The position numbers were made by a program, and so were the translations under genes. Positions 1 through 14,322 of a stretch of DNA of 64,000 bases are shown here, one piece after another. The stretch comes from Ephemerocybe angulata (Eukaryota; Basidiomycota; Agaricomycetes; Agaricales; Psathyrellaceae), in contig JAACJK010000117.1 in assembly GCA_013368325.1 (NCBI GenBank), positions 248,001 to 312,000 of the forward strand. Reading direction: 5' to 3'. The notes under the pieces are model-generated. The model saw nothing but the letters and a program-made list of their open reading frames with translations, was not told the DNA's origin and searched no databases. Every line of letters starts with the position of its first letter. The first letter of the stretch is position 1.

Positions 1-1764
1 GTTTAGCTGAGGAAGCCGAGTCATTGAGACTGAGCCAGAGGGTTCAGCTCTGCCCGTACTTGGACCTTTCCCTGGCTCCAAAATGGGGAGCCTGTTGAGG
101 TAGTACGCGTAAGACCCGCCCATACCTAAGGGGCTCGGCATATATAGAACGCCCAGCCCGAGGAATGAGTTGCTGATCGATGGGGCGTATGCAGGAGTGT
201 GATAACAACCAGTGTGCGCGTAGATTTCGAATGAAAGCGTGGGCTTTACAATGAAATTGTGGTCGTTAGTGGACGCCGTGCGGGGGCCTTCCGGTGGGGT
301 GTTATAGTCGACAATAAACCTGACTCCCGTGTTTGTCAAACGTTTGGCCACATGGGATGTATACGGTTGTGCGTCCCTGACACTCGTCTCGGGTGCGAGT
401 ATGTCGAAGTGGAATGGTATGCGATCATCTTGCCCAATGAGCTCAATGGGTGTTCCTGATCGAGCGTTTGGATAAGAAATTGGAAGGAAGGCATCCGGGA
501 GAGTGAAGGGGATGTTGGTGACTTCCAGAGCCGCCACTTTACCTCCGAGAGGTGTGAAGGTGCTGAGACATGGGACCTCCCAGATATGCACGCCCAAATG
601 CTGTGGCCTTGTATTCGAAACCACCAAAACCTTGTTTCCTGTCCAAACAAATTTCTGAGACTGTATGAGTTGAAAGTTCCTCTCATGGAATAAGTGCGTT
701 TCCAGTTCTGACTTACCTCAGATGGAAAGTAAGCCTGAGTTCCTTCTCCGAGATCGGCAGATATTATGCTGTAGCGGGCCAACACAAAATTCCAGAAGAC
801 GAAGGCATGGCAGACGCGAATAAACACCAAGTCCCCGCGAATCATCAGATTGTGGTTCCCCATGCGTGTTATGGCACCATCTGAAATGAAGATGCCACCT
901 AGCTCCTTAAACTCTGTCTTTGGGACACCCAGTGCGATCTCAAAGGCCTTTACGCTGCCCAGTAACGTGAGGAGCAGAATCAACACCATGAGTAAAGGGA
1001 GACGTACACACAGCCCTTTTTGGGACCAGGGGTTAACAGCCCAAAGGCGATTCTCAATCTCTGCCCAATTGGACTGACGACCAGAGATGCAACGGTATAC
1101 CTGGACAGGTCCTCAAACTCCGTCCTGGCAATTACAATGGGTGGATTGAAAAGCTTCACGCCAGGCGTGCCCAAGTCCCAAAGCTCTACAGAAAAGGAGC
1201 TTCTGGAATCCCCTGGGCGTGCTGGCAGCTTAATCACTTGGACCACAAAGCGCCCGCCTGGTACAAGCCGGCGATAGTGATCCATTACCATTAGAGGAGG
1301 TATGCTGCCTCCATGAGCAAGTTGAGCATCGTTAAAATGAAGTTTTACTTTTGTTGCTGGGATCGGTTCCTTTGCTTTCTCGACCTGGTGTAAGGGTTTG
1401 CTGTTTTTCGCCATAAGTCTTTGGAAGAGGACCGGGCCGATTGCTGCGCGCTGGAGCTGAGCGACGGACAACGTTTCAACAGGGTACGATGGTTTGAACA
1501 ACCCGTGCTTCTTGCACAATGCAGACGAGGCCCACGATAGTGATCCAGATCGATTTATCGGAAACCACAGCATGGAGAGCCCGAGAGGCCTGTCAATGAT
1601 AAGACATGTTAGCGTTGGCTAGCATGCCCCCCAAGCTCGAACCACTCGATCCGTACCCTCCCAAGAGTCAGCACGTCGTATGGCTCCATGTGCGCAAAAG
1701 TTTCTCCCCATAATTCCAGTGGCAAGATGTTACCGTCGTTGGGTGGTTCAGTCTGGGCTGCCAT
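1..1764 (-). CDS. F-box protein (3' end outside window; probable frameshift)
   Basis: Likely substrate-recruiting subunit of an SCF ubiquitin ligase. Exons by my reading: 1764-1657, 1589-1008, 954-717 and 660 to beyond the left edge. The N-terminus contains an F-box (LPLELWGETFAHM, then YDVLTLGRASRALHAVV, DKSIW). The rest is the long beta-rich domain common in Agaricomycete F-box proteins, with motifs VELWDLG, GNHNLMIRGDLVF and IWEVPCLSTFTPL; the last exon is open to base 1. Exon 2 is 582 nt, but the flanking splice phases need 581 modulo 3. The frame breaks near 1516-1523: DKSIWITIVGLVC is in one frame and KKHGLFKPSYPVE in another, as if 7 nt had been inserted. This is either a decayed gene or a sequence error. 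A MITE lies 32 bp upstream of the ATG. The F-box assignment is firm; the substrate is unknown. Confidence 0.75.
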
Positions 1765-1788
1765 TGTGGAGACCAGCTAGGAACGTCG

Positions 1789-2111
1789 TAGGTGAGTAGT
1801 GTTCACCACGGGTTTTGGAAACCCGTGACCCGCAGGCCGGGTCGCGGGTGCGGGCCGGGTCCGGGTCATCATTCCCAGACCCGTCCGCTTCAAAACGAGC
1901 CCAAGAACGGCCCAATCGGGCAGAAACTGGGCGAGATATGAGCCTTTTAGTAAAAGGCTCATATCTTGCCCAAAAACTGGCCAATTTGGCCGTTTTTGGG
2001 CTCGTTTTGACGGTAAAACCCGCGCACCGCGGGTACGGGTCATGCCCGGGTCCGGGTCCGGGTCACTGCCACGGGAGCCGCGGGAAACCCGTGGTGATCA
2101 CTATAGGTGAG
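1789..2111. mobile_element. hAT-type MITE with 8-bp target-site duplication
   Basis: A 307-bp element at 1797-2103 is flanked by perfect 8-bp direct repeats TAGGTGAG (1789-1796 and 2104-2111). Its ends are inverted repeats, TAGTGTTCACCACGGGTTT and the reverse complement reading TAGTGATCACCACGGGTTT, with one mismatch in 19. An 8-bp duplication and a TAGTG start (YARNG pattern) fit the hAT superfamily. The whole element is an imperfect palindrome: arms rich in ACCCG repeats meet at a perfect stem at 1935-1965 (GATATGAGCC...GGCTCATATC). No transposase is encoded, so it is non-autonomous. I saw no second copy in the window. Confidence 0.88.
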
Positions 2112-2905
2112 CCGGTGCAACCTTTGGAAATCTAGAGTGATGCCTTGGTGATGCCCCCGTCAGCCTGTTTGGCTCTATTAGAGAAATGTAATGTTCGGAG
2201 GAAGCCCAACACCGTATGGAAGTCAGCTATTGATGACTCGCGAGACTGCGCAAACCTATCTCGATCGTGGAAGGACGAGGTAAGGGGCCCGGGGCTTGTT
2301 GGTAGCGGTGCTTGGTTCTTTATGGTAGGTATGCCCCTGAACACTCGAGCGCTTAACTGCTCGTTGCCTTCGCAATACATCGCCTACTTCTCAATTACTT
2401 CTCTCCATAGTCCTACGTAATACTCAAGGTCCCTGTGTCTGATCAAACATCTTACCCACCGCCTTAGTAAATGACCCATTCCTCCACCCGCTCCAATTGC
2501 TGTTCAACAAACCAAACCCTTCGTCCTTTGAGATGCTGGCCTCCCACGTCCAGCCCCTTCAAACCCGGTGAATAAACTCGGGTCCACCCTCCCAGCGGCG
2601 GAGTAGGACGGAGTGCTCTTTGTACTGACTGACCGCGTCGGATCATGCTGTAAACCATCGTCTGTATAATTAGCAGCTCTAGCTCTCCCTAGCTCCAACT
2701 CTGGGTCTACCATGTGGTTACCGCCAAACACTTCCACATACTTACTGCGATCGTTGGATGGTGTGAGGATTAGAACTCAATGAGTTCCACGACAGCGATT
2801 TCTCAATGTGAGTATAACCCTAGGCATTGATGCCAACAGATTCTAACAAGGACTTGCATTAGCAAGAAAGTTCCGAAGACGCCCAGGACAGGCTCTCCTT
2901 GCAAA
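2112..2905. other. Intergenic, no gene recognised
   Basis: This stretch lies between the MITE and the 3' end of the GH16 gene. Only short overlapping frames are present, with no family signature and no consistent splice chain. Confidence 0.5.
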
Positions 2906-4565
2906 TCAACGGGAATGTTTGAACACTCTGTGGCCACCGTTATACACTCTGTGGCCACCGTTATACACTCTTAGCGAGTGGAAGTCAAAGTAAGCCTTCT
3001 TGAATGCGGAGGGGTTCTTGTTCACGTAGTCTGAGGAGATATCATTACAACGTATGACACTGAAGTTGCCCGTTTCCACTCACTAATACATGTTGAGGGA
3101 CAACCCGATTGCCGATACGTATTACCCGCCCAGTCGCCGCCTATTTAACCCCATAAATGAGATCAGAAGAACACAACAAGTCCATACCGTTGATAGCAGC
3201 TTACAAAAGGTCACTAAATTGAATTCAATGAAGTCAAAACGAGCACACTCCGATGAACTGCGCCTCTGACTTACAGTTTATAACGATGTTGTGCAACCCA
3301 AACTTTGCATTCAAGTCACAGTATCTATTACTTGGGAAGTATGCCGTTGGTGGGCCCTAACAGGAGAGGTATGTCATCACGTCAATATTTATTGAAGGCC
3401 CAAAGCAAGACTACGGACGGAGAAAGCACGCACCCATTTATTTGTATCAATCCACAGGGAGCTTTCTAGAACGCCCGAAGGTGTATCGTCCGACGACCTC
3501 GCCCAGAACCATACCTTTATGAAGCTTTCCGTTCTCTCCATTGCATACCTAGGGAGAACCGTTTAGATAGAGGAAAGTTGAGGGCATATGCCAGGCGCAC
3601 GCACCAGCCACCTCCATTCCGATTGAAATCTGGTCCATAGCTGTTGGAAGCGCCCACTTTAACGCCACACCCAACGTAGTCGGTTCCAAAGAGGCCGATT
3701 CCACATGTGTCTTTGGTCGACTGCCTGAAACGTCGACCATGGTAAGTTCGGGAGTTAATTTGCACCACAAAAGGTCCCCGCCTCACCCAGTTTGTAGCCG
3801 ATCGTTAGGCATGTCGCATCCTATGATAGACGCTTGAGTGACCTCGAAGCGCACCTTGAGTTTGGAGTGGGTATAGACTGTGGCTTGTATGGAGAGTGAT
3901 GTGGTTCGGTCCTTCGTCATTCACGCCTTCGAGGATGTCTATCTCGCCCTATTCCGCTTTCGTCAGGTGCAGACGCGTCGAAGACCGATGTACTCGCCAT
4001 CTGCGGCCAAGGCATCCCGACCGTCCAGACAGCAGGCCAAGTCCTGTGGTTATATCAATTCGGCCCCATCCTGAGGCACCGGATGCGTAGATGGCTCACC
4101 CACAACCTTCAGGCATATGACGAATGTTAAAGCTGTGAATAGCTCATGCTCGAGAAGAAGAGGTGCAATGCCGCGACAGACGTACATCATGACAGTTCCA
4201 GCTCCGTATTGGTGTCTCGACTTCAACCTGAACGACTTCCTCCCACGAGACGATAGGACAGTCTTCGAATCCGGTCGCAGCAGAAAGCTATCTGGCTCTG
4301 CCACGATCATCCCCTCCTCCCATGCTACCTCCGAGTTGACGTATTCACTGTATACCTCGTGAGCATCCACAGCTGGCAAAATACGCGTAGACTGAAAGCC
4401 GTACACTCGACCATGTGTTGGATCCGCGATAGCTTCGAATTCGAAAAGGTCCAGGAACTCTTCGCCGACGTATTCCTCCGACAATTTGTACTTCGTTCCA
4501 GGTTTCTTGGATGCAAGCGTTAGCCAGATGTAGGTGAGGAGTGTCACTGTCAGGAGACGGGTCAT
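2906..4565 (-). CDS. Secreted glycoside hydrolase family 16 (beta-glucanase type)
   Basis: Predicted to hydrolyse or remodel beta-1,3-type glucans outside the cell or in the wall. Twelve exons give 337 aa with all phases closing: 4565-4405, 4347-4186, 4132-4100, 4043-3998, 3948-3879, 3820-3787, 3724-3605, 3548-3434, 3356-3275, 3213-3205, 3140-3084, 3030-2906. The N-terminus MTRLLTVTLLTYIWLTLAS looks like a signal peptide. Family landmarks in order: FEFEAIADPTHGRV, IRHMPEGCGTWPAVW, the catalytic GEIDILEGVND (ExDxxE intact), SYGPDFNRNGGGWYAMERT, IKVWFWAR, NLTFCGDWAG, SGCPSTC and NPSAFKKAYFDFHSLRVY. Intron 4 uses a GC donor (ATG|GCGAGT) and exon 10 is only 9 nt. The C-terminus ends in a duplicated VYNGGHR. 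No inactivating change was seen; the exact glucan substrate is unknown. Confidence 0.85.
2923..2971. repeat. 21-bp tandem repeat inside GH16 exon 12
   Basis: A 21-bp unit (ACACTCTGTGGCCACCGTTAT) occurs twice in full (2923-2943, 2944-2964) plus 7 bp. On the - strand it encodes VYNGGHR twice, just before the stop codon. The unit length keeps the frame. Confidence 0.9.
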
Positions 4566-6307
4566 AAGAAGGTGGCCGTCGCGGTTGAAGTTCAAGCTTG
4601 GCCCAAACTTGGCCAGCGCTTAATGACCGTCGTCACTGATTTCGGTGATGTCCGGTTTATCAACAACGGATCAAAATACCGCTCCCTGAGTGCTTTGACC
4701 CTAAGTACCGGGCCGAGTCAGCGTTCTGAGCTCAGAGTCCTAAACCATGGACTATTTCTTGAATGGTGCTGTCGAAAGAAGAAAACTGGAGAAATTTCCA
4801 GTACCTGTGCACTTGCATCCGATATACCGCAAGCTCTGCACTCCAATGCGCAGTACAGAAATTTTACCGCCTTACCGCTGCGAAACCATTCTTTCATGCG
4901 GTTCCTCATAAAACGCAGCGCTAGCGCTGCGTCGCTTCTCCTGAACATGTACAGCTGTATACCATTCATGACTCCATATTTCAAAGTCCAATGGCTATGC
5001 TTCCTCTATACGAAACCAAGTGTAACAAGAAATTAACAAAGAACCACCAGGGGTAAGTAGGGACACGACTCGTATGGACATCAGTAAGACCCCGTTCTTT
5101 CGTCACAGCTCGGGATATGGAGAGCTTTGAGTAAGCCCGATGTCTGCTCACGAGCGAGGGTCTTTCAAGCGCGACTGCGCTTCTGGTACTGTATAATGGG
5201 AACATCTGTGACCCTGTGAGGGCGACGCGTACATATCCTCTCACACACGTCTCAACATATTTCCTTCGCGCTTTTGGCTCGTAAAAGTTCCTCGCAATCT
5301 GGGCTGTGAGCATTGAAGAGGCGGGAGGCTTAGTGAGCACTAAAGGAAGCGTATCATGGTTCCCATCGGTGCAGAAGATACACCGCTCTGCAAGCAATGC
5401 TGTAGCCCGTGAGTACCGCAGTTCGCTTGATTAGGATCGAGCGCCAACGAAGACCGTCGACCCTTGGGCGAGCTTGAGCGCTTGACCTCGTAGTATCCGA
5501 GGCACAGAAAGAAATTGTAGTCGTGCATACCCAAACAGAGACATTACGAGACGACGGCGTTCAAAAGACCGTTGATCCCGAGGCATTCGGTGAATTCCAG
5601 CTCCAATCGACGTAAAAGTCCGTGTTTGCCTGAAGCTTCGAGCTGCTGATGGCCTACCAAACTCGGATAACCGAGAAACCCAGCTCCCATTTGGACCCAC
5701 AACCAACAATCCTGCATGTGGCATCTCACCATGCAGTGTACTGAGCACCGAGTATTCAATTAGCAAGCTGAACACAATCACTTCTCGAGAGATCGTAGCT
5801 CGGAATGGGCCACACCGCCTTTCCCCACACCATTCATTCTCACTACTACGCAAGCTGAGCACTGAACGTGTTTTCGAAGGGGCATCAAAGTTTGGATGTG
5901 AATCGTAACAGAGGCCTTGGCGCAGTCAACGAAGGATGCGTCAACCATAGTAGATGCGCCGATCTAAGATTTTCAAGGGTCGAGTGAGTCGACATCTCAT
6001 TGTGCCCACGTCATCTTATTCTCCACGGGCGTTGAGGTGAATGCAATGTGCTGCCCCTCATCGATGCACCAGTGAACACGAGCACGGAGGATCCTGGATA
6101 CAAGACAAGCCATTGGGGGAGAAGGACACAGTGTATATAATGGCTACAGGAGATATATGTGGCATAATGGTGATAGGGCTACAGGCAATAACGACTACGT
6201 AGTGCGGTTATCGTGGTCCCGAAGGTCCTTGGCAAGAAATACACGGTTCTACGGTTAGTGTGGCCGTAGGTCTATAGGATCTATGTGACCTTGAATGCTC
6301 AACACGT
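4566..6307. other. Intergenic, unassigned open frames
   Basis: Upstream of GH16 and downstream of DUF6593. There are - strand open stretches at 4981-5397 and 5431-5862, but no recognisable domain and no splice chain that I could extend convincingly. They may be decayed coding DNA. Confidence 0.4.
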
Positions 6308-7052
6308 CTAATCAATGTTGCGTCCACATTGCATAAGGAGGCACGCTGTCAAAGCGGGCTCAAGGACGCCTAACTGCATCGCGTCGGAGGTCATCTCGAG
6401 GACGATAGCCCCGTTCGCCCGATTTATCCTAGCCATAAACGTGGGGCTACCCGACGAGGCCGCGTAGAGCTGCAGGAACAACAAGGTTCAGTATCTTTGC
6501 ATCGGATGTGCCGTTGTAATAGGGCGAGGGCAAGTGGGCCACCCACATTGATGGTCTTATCCCGTGGCACCCACATGTACTTCATTCCGCGAATATCCAT
6601 TGCCCGAGAGCTGGAAAAGGAAGGACCGAAATCGTAAGACAAGTACGCGTTTAGTAATAATGCGAGGCTGCGTACTCTCTGTTAGGTGAGAGGCGAAGCC
6701 AGGTCTTGACATGCTGCTTCGACACCATACCCCGAATCTCCAGCGACGGCGTTTGCTGCCACTCGATCAAAGACACGCTCTTCCCTTCAGCATCTTTAAC
6801 CACTGTGTATCCCGGCATCTGGTTGTCGGTGACGATCCTGTAGCAAGGCTGCGACTTGGGCCCGACGATAGTGCAGTTGAAGATGTTAGGCTTGTATGCG
6901 GTGAAGAAAAACGACGCCATTGTGGATGGATCAGTAGGGTAAGGCAGAGCGCCAAAGACCGACGGAGCGGGATTCGTTCCCTGCCAGAGAACAGAAGCTG
7001 ATTGAGAAGAGTCGCCTCCAGACCAGGCTTCGAAGGGGTTATTGTAAAACAT
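6308..7052 (-). CDS. DUF6593 domain protein
   Basis: Member of a family of about 200-aa proteins common in Agaricomycetes; function unknown. Three exons (7052-6676, 6610-6547, 6469-6308) give 200 aa. Family hallmarks: a central FNCTIVGP strand, YRIVTDN, SLIEWQQTPSLEIRGMV, WLRLSPNRDSRAM, IRGMKYMWVP, then the C-terminal FMARINR, VLEMTSDAM and LLMQCGRNID at the stop. Donors GTACGC and GTGGGT and acceptors CCAG and GCAG are normal. A TATATAAA box lies 95 nt upstream of the ATG, suggesting a focused promoter. No signal peptide is evident. The family assignment is from memory of its conserved blocks. Confidence 0.85.
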
Positions 7053-7146
7053 TGTCGCGTAGAAAACCAAGATAAGTAAAGTGCTAGAGGGCTCTGGAAA
7101 CTCGAAGATGAGACGGTAGATGTAGTGTAGCAGTACATCTCCCGCC

Positions 7147-7154
7147 TTTATATA
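7147..7154 (-). promoter_or_regulatory. TATA box of the DUF6593 gene
   Basis: TATATAAA on the - strand, 95 nt upstream of the start codon at 7052, with no other gene between. Confidence 0.6.
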
Positions 7155-8482
7155 ACCCAAGGCATCGTTGCACGCATCCCCAAGTGAGAGTGAGACCTTG
7201 TTGCAAAGTCGCAAGTCGCGTCGCGTTGGGCATCTCGGCTAGGGCCGTGTTCGTATGTCGGAGGTGCGGTAAACGTCGCAGGAACCTTTCGTGTTTGATA
7301 TTCCGTGGACCAAAGTGATTGCTGATCCTCACTATCAGAAAGGGTACAGCACGTTTCCAAATTGTGCTGAGGTCCCGGAGCTCGTCGCCTGATTTAGACT
7401 GCGGGCACCCTAGTATAGGCAACGCGGGGCTGTGTGCGGCGACAACCAACTTCGGGCCCTGGCGTTTCAAGGTCGGCCCAACGCCAAGTCATAGATGCGC
7501 AGGTAGGTCTCAACTGCGGGGTACATCAGACTTGCCCGAAGCACCTAACGTAAACCCAGATAATTGAAAGTCTTCGTAAGGGTAAAACAGACTCGTCATG
7601 AACTCTGGAATGGCACTTTGGAATTAGAAGGATATATGTAGCATCGCATGTGCGTTCAAAGGTTTAATTCACCTTTATGAGGTGCGCTGGAAGCGCAAGG
7701 CATCTAGTAGATAGAGATCGTTTCTTCGTTCGTTCGTCGTTGGTTGTCGTATCTGGTTTGGAGCAACCTTGGACTCAGCCTGATGCCAGAGTTGGGAATC
7801 ATTCTTTGTTTGTTTCCGTAGCCAATGCCATACAGTTGATGCCGAACATGTTGCCGAGGGCGGACCTCACTCATCCCGTTTCAGCGACCTACCCGGGACG
7901 GTTGAACAGTATTCATGGGAGTTCAGGAGTGGAATATACACACCATTGATTGTCGGGATATTGAGTACCGTTTTGCCCGGTCCTGACCTGAGAGATATCG
8001 TACAATGGTGCCCGCGCCAGGAGACCGCAGTGGTTGAGAGTTAAACCCAGTTTCAACTTTCAACACCTTGAACAGAAGAGTCATTTTGCCATGTATGGAA
8101 GAAGCAATGTGATAAACAAAAGGCTCTTTGAGATTCGGATGATTGTTGCATCTGGACAAACAGCATGGTTATCGGAACGGAAGAAGCTGGGAGATTCGAG
8201 AAGCTCCTTCAGGAACAGGGACTTGCTCGCTGGGTACTTTAGCACATATGCATTCTGATCTCAAGTTAATCTTCGTATGAGCGTATTGCGGAGCCCATCC
8301 ACATAGTCGGGGCACTTCAGAGTACCTGAACGAGTCTCACACCTGGAGAGTATCTGAAAAAGCAGCAACATTGTACGAAAGGCCCACACGATGAATTACA
8401 AATGCTGGAAATGATATATGTACAAGGGCTCCTCATAAAGCGAGTGTAGGCGGGAGCAACGATCCGATCAACCATCCTTAAT
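7155..8482. other. Intergenic, no gene recognised
   Basis: Short frames only on both strands. A 15-mer TGGTGCCCGCGCCAG at 8006-8020 recurs at 25020-25034 and could be a decayed retroelement primer-binding site. Confidence 0.4.
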
Positions 8483-11651
<3,169 letters not shown>

Positions 11652-14178
11652 CTAAGCGGTCAACGCTTGACCATCTTCATTTTCAGAGTCGCCATCTTCA
11701 TCTTCGTCGTCATGCTCGTCGTCACTAATCTCGATGATAGCACGAGATTCGTTCGGAAAATTAAACTGTGGCCGAGGCTCGGGAACGTAGTTCAAGTTGA
11801 TCTTGGCGGATGGTTTCATGGGCGCCGATGCAACCTCACTCGACCCCGACTCCTTCGGGGGAGATCTAACGCTAAGGTTAGCTGAAAAAACGATGTTGGG
11901 GAAAGAGGGGATATACCTATCCTTCTCTCGAAGGAGAGCAAAGATATGATCCTTTTCAGCCTTTGTTTTGGCCATGCTGAGCCGCTCCATCAACTCCTTC
12001 CTCTCCGCGATATCCTGTTCTTTCGCCGCCAATTCCGCCTTCAACTTCATATGAACAGCGGACTGAACTCGGGGAGCAGGTGGTGGTCTCGGTGGAGGCA
12101 ACACAGACACACCCAAAGTGATGCCATTGAGGAACGATTCTGCTGCGTCGGGCACAGGTGAATGGCGAGCGCTTGGATTGGCAGAAGCCTTCGAGAAAGC
12201 CCCCGAAGGCGTGCTCGACTCTATTAGTGTGCTTCCATTCCTTTCAGGCGCCTTGCCTTTACCATCGCCCTTCCGACTAAGTAAAACACGCTCCCGCAAT
12301 GTGGCTTCCATAGCCTCAGTCGTAGTGGGCGGTGGAAGAGCAGGCGGGGTCGTTGAAGGAGGATGTGGAACGACGGACTCCTGGTCGCGCTGAAGACCGC
12401 GTGTAAGGGCAGCTGGGCCCGTCGGGATGTTCTTCATGGCTCTGGGCTGTGAAGGAATGCTTTTTGGCACGAATGGTGGTGCGGCTCGACTATGCCACAA
12501 AGATGGGCTAGGAGGGAAAGTTTCGCTTGGAGAAGCCGTGGTGGGTGAAGGCGAACTGAGATCCATGTCATCGTTGTCCTTGGAGCTTGAACCATAAGAG
12601 GTCTTGATTGTCATAGTTGATCCCCCATTCATGGCACGAGGCATTTGACTCGCAGGCGGTGGCCCAGGTAAATGGGTGGGACGCGGTGGCAGCCCGTTCG
12701 GTACATGTGGAGCCGTGTTCCATTGGTTGGAGGTGGAGGCGGTTGAGGGTGGGCCAGCGTTCCCAAGTCGTTCGTGTTCGCGTTGCTGCTTCTCTAAGCG
12801 CTGCTTCGCCAATCGAGCTTTCTTCTCTTTCTTCGTCTCCGGCCTATCGATTTTCTCCCCGGCTTCTTCAATCTCTCCTTCCTCGATCTCCCCCACTCCA
12901 GCGCTGACACCATCAACACGATACCAGAACGCCTTGATCAGGTCCTCCCGAGGTTTTCCCTTCAGAAGGTGTGGCTTCAATCCGAGATTCGCCATGCCCA
13001 TCCTCGGACTTCCCCAGGCGGCGCGAGCGGCTTCAGCGGAAGGAAACTCAACAAGGGCTTTGGCGCCGGACGGATCGATAAAGGTCTTTGCTGGGAATGC
13101 GTTACTGACTCTCCGTGCCCATGAGTTGACCCAGTCACGGTTTCTGTGCGACTTGGGGAGTTGCTCGAGAACGAGGGTACATGCGGGGGTCGGAATGTAT
13201 GAACCTTTGTCTTTGTCGGGTATCTTGAATAGTCCGTGCTTGCTGTTTGGGTCGTTGTCAGGCTCTACTCCTATTTGCTGGACTGGGTTCTGGACGGCCC
13301 GTGGCTCAACGGGCTTAGGGGGAAGTGAATGGGACCCGAGGTTTATGAAAGCGGGAGAATCTACAACCATAGGGCTTGCGGTCATGGCTGGGAGAACCCC
13401 TGAACCATTACCCATGGGTAGATGCGATTGGAAGTTCCACGGTGGTTCTAGGAGCTCTTCTGTGTGGGATGAAGGGTGGCCCATCGAAGAGTCAGCTCCT
13501 ATCCAAGGCGGGTGAGTATGGTGTTGCTCCGGTTGGTGGAAGAGGGCGGATGGGGTTCCGGGTGGGATTGGAAAGTCGGAATTTAGGAGAAGAGGGTGAA
13601 ACGCAGGCAGAAATGCAAAGGCGCTCATCTTAGCAGCATCAATTGGAGTAATCCCTGGCGGATACTGCGGATTCAGGTCCTGGGCAGGCTGTAGCCTCAA
13701 TAGGCGTTCCAAGTAGATCTGTTGGTTCTTCTCTGCCTTTCGTCTGCGCTTCTTGGCTTTCCGGCTTTCCACGGGGTTGGATGGGGTTTTGGAGGAAGAT
13801 GGACCCTGCTGCTTGTCAAGATCCTGAGTATCCACACTCATCGACCGCCGTCGCTTGGTTCCCTGCTCAAGACCATTGCCTATATTCAAGTTTGTCAACA
13901 ACGGCCGTTTAGAGGAGCTCATAGGGCTGACCATTGTCGCGAAGATGCTGGTAGTCGCGTTTTTTCGAAACTGGATATTGTTCTTGTTGCATTCGGCTTG
14001 GCCCTGCCTCATGGCGCGGTGCTTCGAGCCACAGGGACTGCGATTGAGGTGACCCGGCGACCGACGTAGACCGAGAGGATCTCTCCGTAAGATTTTGAAT
14101 AACCTCGACCTCGGAGTCATCGTCAGAGTCCAGGGCAATAGGCGAGCTGAGCGTTCCTGTTCCTTTCAGGGCGTGCAT
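11652..14178 (-). CDS. RRM-like protein with coiled coil and SUMO-interaction-like motifs
   Basis: Function unknown; probably nuclear. Three exons (14178-13932, 13879-11917, 11871-11652) give 809 aa. The N-terminus has PIALDSDDDSEVEVIQN, hydrophobic residues beside acidic serines as in SUMO-interaction motifs, then a basic KRRRSMS cluster and a lysine/arginine-rich KAKKRRRKAEK. An RRM-like fold spans roughly residues 270-360: CTLVLEQLPKSHRNRDWVN, TFIDPSGAKALVEFPSAEAA and AFWYRVDG. Long proline/serine-rich spacers follow, then a charged helical stretch (ERKELMERLSMAKTKAEKD). The C-terminus has AIIEISDDEHDDEDED, a second SUMO-motif-like run. The start at 14178 is the first ATG in the correct frame. 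It shares a short divergent promoter with GPI12. Confidence 0.7.
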
Positions 14179-14322
14179 TTGAAACGAGCGAGATGTCAAG
14201 GAGGAGTTCAAGAGAGGAAGAAGTTCGGGTTTGGAATGGAGTTCACACGGGAAGGCCAAAGCTTAAGGCGGAGATTGTCCTGAGCGCGCGGGTGCTCGAA
14301 ATTAAAACACCGCCGTCCGCTC
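14179..14322. promoter_or_regulatory. Short divergent promoter, RRM protein / GPI12
   Basis: Only 144 bp separate the two opposing start codons (14178 on - and 14323 on +), so the promoters and 5' leaders must share this DNA. I see no clear TATA box. Confidence 0.6.

Noticed and set aside
2923..2971. CRISPR-like or microsatellite array
   Set aside because: Only two exact coding copies with no spacers; it is a duplication within GH16.
12676..13515. 279-codon + strand frame
   Set aside because: Antisense to the disordered, low-complexity part of the RRM protein; no domain.
13880..14138. Start of an 828-codon open frame as the N-terminus of the RRM protein
   Set aside because: The upstream frame (MHALKG... 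with the acidic SUMO-like motif) joins the body through a 52-nt intron with GTCAGC and ATATAG ends. The 828-codon start would read intron and out-of-frame sequence.
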